A DNA stretch of 64,000 bases from Trema orientale (Eukaryota; Streptophyta; Magnoliopsida; Rosales; Cannabaceae), in NCBI GenBank assembly GCA_002914845.1, contig JXTC01000004.1:1139203-1203202 (forward strand), written 5' to 3'. This document shows, in pieces, positions 59,101 to 64,000 of the stretch (positions within the stretch are counted from its first letter, which is position 1; every line of letters starts with the position of its first letter). Under the pieces are notes generated by a model, which worked only from the letters and a program-made list of their open reading frames with translations, was not told the DNA's origin and ran no database searches. The translations under genes were made by a program, and so were the position numbers.

Positions 59101-59821
59101 ATAGGAGATGAGTAGATGAATGGCAGTTTGCTTGTATACATTGACAAAAAAATTTCTGACAATATTGATAATGACACTATTATGCAGCAATTTTAATGCA
59201 TGAAAAGCCTTCGAGAGCGATTGTAATGTATTCAAAGTTATGTTATTTAATGGTACTTTTTCCAGAGAAAAATCAGCCCATACCAGCCCGTTCTTAGCCC
59301 AATTTAAAAAACAAATTAAAAAGATCTAAAAAAATAAGATTATTATTTGTATAATTATTTAAAATATTAGAAATTTCAAAATAAAATTTATAAAAAAAAT
59401 AAATAATATGTTATATTTTTTTTCTATTGATAAAAATTTAAAAATAATTAAATAAGCTAAAAGTATATAAGTTGAATAATTGATTAAAAAAAAGTTTAAA
59501 ACAAAAACATTAAAAAAATTATTTAGAATTAAATTGAAATTTGAAAGTATGAAAAAAGAGTGAAGGAATGTGTATTTATAAATATTGGGAAAATTTTTTT
59601 ATTTAAATGTATTTAAAACTTCTAAAAAAATAAAAAAAAAATATTTTTGACGGCTCAGGTCGGGCCGGCCCATGCGGGCTAGATTCACAGGTAGGCCAGA
59701 CGGGCCTAGATATATGGGCCTAACCCGGCCTTATCCCTAGGATCAGGCTGAACCCGACCCGTTCTAATGCGGGGCGGGCTGCGGGCCGGCGCATTTGGCC
59801 AGACCCATTTTGACACCTTTA
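56151..59821 (+). mobile_element. Decayed autonomous hAT transposon
   Basis: The right end reads GACCCATTTTGACACCTTTA, preceded by GC-rich subterminal DNA (59640-59800, GGGCCGGCCC words). The left end is uncertain. TAGAGGTGGAC at about 56152 resembles the terminal complement TAAAGGTGTC but the match is short. It encloses transposase remnants from 57089. The GC-rich ends and terminal words resemble the small elements of units A-D, so this could be a relative of the element that mobilised them. Confidence 0.6.
57089..59200 (+). pseudogene. hAT transposase (TTF-type zinc finger / DUF4371 group), broken
   Basis: It opens MEKYDPNVRDQVRRAYLYKG. The TTF-type finger region follows in another frame (FNSAWFDEYRNWFEYSIKKD, then FCLCCYLFK and HVGGPSSIHN). 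The central DUF4371-like part is at 57615-58022 (IIIDESRDISMKQKMAIVLH, then LRGQGYDEASNMQGEFNGL and CFAYQL). Separate frames at 58023-58265 and 58600-59115 continue it. The hAT C-terminal dimerisation region ends it (LALILPGATASVGRVFSSMH). At least four stops or frame changes interrupt it (for example near 57190, 58020, 58263 and 59113), so no full transposase is made. Confidence 0.85.
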
Positions 59822-61700
59822 GTTATATATAATCACTCCATTGCACGCATACCTATGACATTGTTCCCATCAACTATTTTTTATGATCCATCTCTAATCC
59901 ATCAACCTAAAACATTAGTCCAGTGTTTGAATTTTTTGTACGACTATTAATTATTTTATCGTTAAAATACATGTTACTTTTTGTTATTTATCTTTTATTG
60001 TTATTTCCTTATTAATTTTTTAATTACTTGAAGATATCTTTCAACTATGATCGTGTGTTTTTTTTAAAAAGTTGTGTCTAATTTTGGAGAATTCTCAGAA
60101 AATGTTGCAGAGTTAATTAGGGATTGAGGCAAGCATTTGCTTTTTCATTTTTCAATTTGATTTAAACACATTAAAAACAAATAGAAAAGTGAACTTCTCG
60201 TTAATTTTTTTTATTAGCAAATTTTTTTAAGTGGATCAGCGAAATAAGCTAAGGCCCCATTTGGGATTGATTTTAGATGCTGCTTTTATGTTTTAAAAGC
60301 AGTTAAAGAAAGAAAAACAAAAAAAAATATTTGGTAAGTTACTACTTTTAGTCAGTAGATTTTAAATTACTATGTAACCAACCATATTTTTAGCATAATT
60401 CAGAAATTAAAAAGCATAATAAAAGTTGATTTTTAAAGCTGATTATGCTACCATAATACAAATAGTTTAAAGTATTATTTTACAGCATACACAATTTATA
60501 ATTTACCAAATACTTAGATATTGCTTTTAAATAACACATCATATTTTTTAAATTAAATTTACTAAACGCCTAAACTTTTTTTTTCTCACATCTTCTTCTT
60601 ACTTACAACACAGTTACCACAACAGGCGCTACATCACTTAAATACAAAACTCGCCATTATCTTCCTAGATTAATTATCAATTCCTTATTATCATTTCTAC
60701 TTTTTTTTATACTCAACCTTCACAATTTATTCTTGACAGTCTGGTAGCCCAAGAATACTCACTTTTGTCTTCTTTTACGTTTGTCTTTATTTTAGTTCCT
60801 TATGTGCTGCATCTATATACATGCAACATGCATGTAAGGTGAGTTTTTAACAGGTATTTGATTTTGCTCTATTGATAGATATACTTGATCAAATTCAAAA
60901 TGATCTACAATTGCGGGTCAATTTCTCTTATTTCAATTCTACTTTTGTTCACATATAAGAATCCACCTACATTCATTTCGATTTCAATCCCAAGTCAACT
61001 AAGAAATATATACACATTGCAAACATCCACTATACTATATACAAATTGCCCAAAGTATGTAATTACAAAACTAATTTCCACTAAAATTTTGAGAATTCAT
61101 GAAATGATGTTAATTTTAACAACTAAATATCTAAACTAGTTTAGAAAATAACAAAGTACGTAGTTCATATAATATACCAACAATTCGAGTTTTACGAGTT
61201 ATTTGATATACATAAAATTAACTAAATATTAGAAATTAATGAAAATCCGAACATAAATTCAACTTAAAACTGCAAAGACATGGAAATATGATAATGCTAA
61301 CAGCTAAATTACAAAAATAGAACTTACAAGTTTAAAAATGTTCCCAATATAGATTGCAGAGTGCCAAGGATTTGTTTAGAATACTAAAGCCTCCAACTCT
61401 CAAACGAAACCTAACATAAATCTCAAAAAAGTGTTAAATACGGCAAATAATCAATGGGTGATCATGTATTAGTGACAAAAATGAGAAAAGTTGTTGATTT
61501 TTATCTTAACCACTGATGTTAAAAGGATGAAAATTGTTATCTAGGATGTTTGCTAGGATGACTATCTCGTCGATTTAAATCTCAGTTATAATGTATATTA
61601 TCCAGGATAATATGGGTTCCTATCTCATCGGCCACGTGCTCGACCTAGCCGAAGAGATAGGGATGACAGGATATGTCCGTAGTGGTGTATATACTAATAT
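59822..61700. other. Gene-free AT-rich DNA
   Basis: A possible MITE relic lies at about 60253-60575 (AGGCCCCATTTGGGATTG at the left, TTTACTAAACGCCTAAAC at the right). Nothing else was recognised. Confidence 0.5.
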
Positions 61701-61708
61701 ATATTTCA

Positions 61709-61863
61709 GGGACTACGGATGTAGTCTTTCAAGAGGATCGGTCTCGTTCATATTTTGGCCAACACAGGTCATATTTTAACTAATCTGTGTTGGTCAGAAC
61801 ATAATCTATGTTGGTCAAAATATTAACGAGACTGGTCCCATTAGTGGAACTACATCTTTGTCC
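61709..61863. mobile_element. Foldback MITE, about 155 bp
   Basis: The left arm GGACTACGGATGTAGT and the complement of the right arm, GGACAAAGATGTAGT, pair. Pairing continues through GGTCTCGTTCATATTTTGGC. ATATTTCA is repeated at 61701-61708 and 61864-61871, so an 8- or 9-base duplication is likely. Confidence 0.65.
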
Positions 61864-62074
61864 ATATTTCAAGTATATATATATATATATATATATATGC
61901 TTCTATGTGAGACTGAAAGTCCCTACAATTTATGTCTTCGATATGAATCCTGAACTACACTTTAGATAATTATGAGCCAATTTTGCTTACTCTTGAGCTC
62001 GAGTTCAAATTAGATTGAAGTTTTCTCGTGATACTAGCTAGATAGCTGAACAAAAGTAGGTGCAAAGTCATGCT

Positions 62075-64000
62075 TCTCTTGTCACGACCGGGAATCCAAG
62101 GTCGTGACTTTTAGTAAATTTAAGTTGAAACAGTTGTAAACAATGATTTTCCAAAATTCCAGAAAATCGAGTACTTGAAATTTTAGGTTTTAGTCCTCAA
62201 AAGTGAGTAAATTACAAAATCATGAAACTTTCCATTTCTTTTAATTTCTCAAGAAAATCTACTTTTAAAAATTGAGAGAAATTATAAATAATTAGTTGGG
62301 AAACTTTTACTAAATCATGAATTTTAATGAAGCGTTCAATTAAAACCTCAGGCCCAATGTCCAAATAATTTACATAAAATCGTTTGTATTTCTAAGTACT
62401 CAATTTAATGCCAAAATCGTCCTCATACATCCACTTAGTAAATACACTATTATTGGCTAAATAAATTTGACAAGGAAAGGAAGAGATGAAATAGAATAGG
62501 AACCAACCATCAAAGATGTGGGAAACGACATACATATGCCAAACAAGCTTGTCAAGCCACCCAGACAATAACCCCAAAATAAATCACCTGAAAGTGGGAA
62601 GAAGTAGGGGGGTGAGCACGTGAATGCTCAGTAGAGATTCGATTACAAGTTTTTATACATAAGAAATATACTCACGTTGAAGGTCCTGCATGGCTAGTAT
62701 TCCATTCAAAACAGTTCACAAAATTCAAGTGGAAATCATAGTCCAATGGTTCAAACATTCCAAACCATTGTAAAACATCCATCAAAACTAGTACATATCT
62801 ATTCAAGCCAACATATAACTATGTATGCAATCATGATGTCCGAAGTGTCCTAATGGATCACTCGTCAGTCCGATCACCCTATGTGGGCGTCGTCAGTCCG
62901 ATGGTCGCGTCAGTGTGTGAGTGCATGCATATGCTATATGAATGACAGAATAAGGATATGCACCATTTCTACAAAATCACAAAATAACCATGTAGTATTC
63001 TTTAATCAAATAGCCTTTATTCCTCAAGATTGAGTTCTCAAATCATTTTGGATTTTCTAAAAATTTCGGCATTATAATGGCCGTTTTTGATCAAAACCCA
63101 AAATTTCAATTTCCTGCATAAAACAGTTCAAAACAGTATAAATGACATGCCAACCAGTGTGACGTACTTTCCAGGCAGTTTATATCTCAAATCAATTCAA
63201 AAACATATATAAACACAATTTTCATAAATAATTTTACGAAATTCCATATTTATTCAAAATATGTGAAAATCAAAATTAAATCGATTTAAATATCAAGTAA
63301 TCGAATCCCTACCTCAATCGAGTGTCCAAATAGCGTTACGGGGCTATGGAGAAAGTTTGGCTCCGTTTGGAAGGTCGAGCGTCGTTTTCGAATTTTAATA
63401 CATTGACTTGAAAAGTTGACTTTTCAAACGGAGCCTCAGATTGAAAAACAGAGATCATCACTGAATTCATAACACCCAAAAACGTAGGGTTAGACACTAA
63501 GTTTGTCGAAAACGGGTCCCGGTGCAGGACCAGCCCGTGGCACGCAAAACGGTGCAATTCACGAGTTAATTCTCGATTTTTGTGCCACTTCAGAAAATAG
63601 TGATATTTTATATCAAAATTCATGTCCCGACCTTACTGAGTCCAAATTCGAAATCAGAACTCAGTTTCGAGGTCCCTAGCATAAGTTATGCTCTAAAATA
63701 CGAAAATTATAAAAAATACCACTTTTTGAAAGTATTTAGAACAACGCCAACTTTTCTATTCAAAAATTACCATACTTTCGGATACTATTTTTATTTTTAC
63801 CTACTGTAATTATTCATGATTTTTAACTCTCTTTTACCTCGTATATTACTTTTGGTAAAATAATCACCTAACCAACATAGTTACGAAATTATCACTTTTC
63901 AAATGAATTAATAGAAAAATACCAATATATCTGGTTACACTATTTTCTAAGGGATATCAATTTCCTATCCACAGCCCAGGGCCCAGTTTCAAAGTCTAAC
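62075..64000. mobile_element. LTR-retrotransposon-like fossil sequence, runs past window end
   Basis: It begins near CACGACCGGGAATCCAAGG, a word common at the edge of a widespread plant LTR type, and holds a cluster of CGTCAGTCCGA words (62870-62915) also known from such LTRs. No retroviral genes were recognised inside the window. The right end is not reached. Called from remembered sequence type only. Confidence 0.35.

Noticed and set aside
63336-63623. 95-codon minus-strand frame near the window end
   Set aside because: It lies in the LTR-like fossil and has no recognisable domain.

Overview
The window looks like nuclear DNA of a dicot plant, probably a woody rosid, though the species cannot be fixed from the sequence. 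It is AT-rich, has introns with GT/AG ends, plant-specific gene families and dense plant-type transposons. There is one 721-base assembly gap (26610-27330) and a single N at 3369.

Positions 1-12.5 kb hold ordinary conserved genes. They are the 3' part of a GRAS regulator of the HAM4/SCL15 type (1-1104, +), a complete eight-exon HVA22k-type ER membrane protein (4191-7017, +), and a complete GBF1-type bZIP factor with eleven coding exons (7559-11137, -) whose 5' UTR exon lies near 12432-12500. HVA22k and GBF1 converge. A tRNA-derived SINE with a perfect 13-base target duplication and Tourist-like MITEs lie between SCL15 and HVA22k.

Positions 12.5-44.5 kb are gene-poor and MITE-rich. They contain one intact F-box gene (34884-36275, -), a 3' fragment of a second copy of it (about 19.7-20.5 kb), and members of a small family that I cannot name. 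Its proteins have N-terminal membrane segments, a RING-H2 zinc finger and an acidic tail. Members lie at 23668-24187 (+, one frame change), 27360-27810 (+, decayed, beside the gap) and 37712-38329 (-, one in-frame stop). Mobile DNA here includes MULE-like foldback MITEs with 9-base duplications, a 728-base hAT element with a perfect 8-base duplication, PIF/Harbinger-type MITEs, a non-autonomous CACTA element carrying a nested 1.7 kb element, and two AT-rich repeat families present twice each.

Positions 44.5-56.2 kb show a layered history. Another RING family gene appears to have been split by an old Ty3/gypsy retrotransposon (44749-51719, -). Its RING half lies at 44.57-44.75 kb and its membrane half begins at 51.72 kb. 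The membrane half, with about 150 bases of LTR and a downstream hAT-type element, was then amplified in tandem (units at 51569, 52901, 54212 partial and 54864). A second LTR-type sequence is nested inside the retrotransposon.

Positions 56.2-64 kb contain a decayed autonomous hAT transposon (transposase remnants 57089-59200, right end 59821), AT-rich DNA, a foldback MITE, and from about 62.08 kb to the window end an LTR-like fossil.

The main candidate for something undescribed is the membrane-RING family. It lies next to an F-box gene family, so two kinds of possible ubiquitin-ligase component are duplicating and decaying together. Most RING copies are visibly damaged, so an actively expressed locus cannot be claimed from sequence alone.
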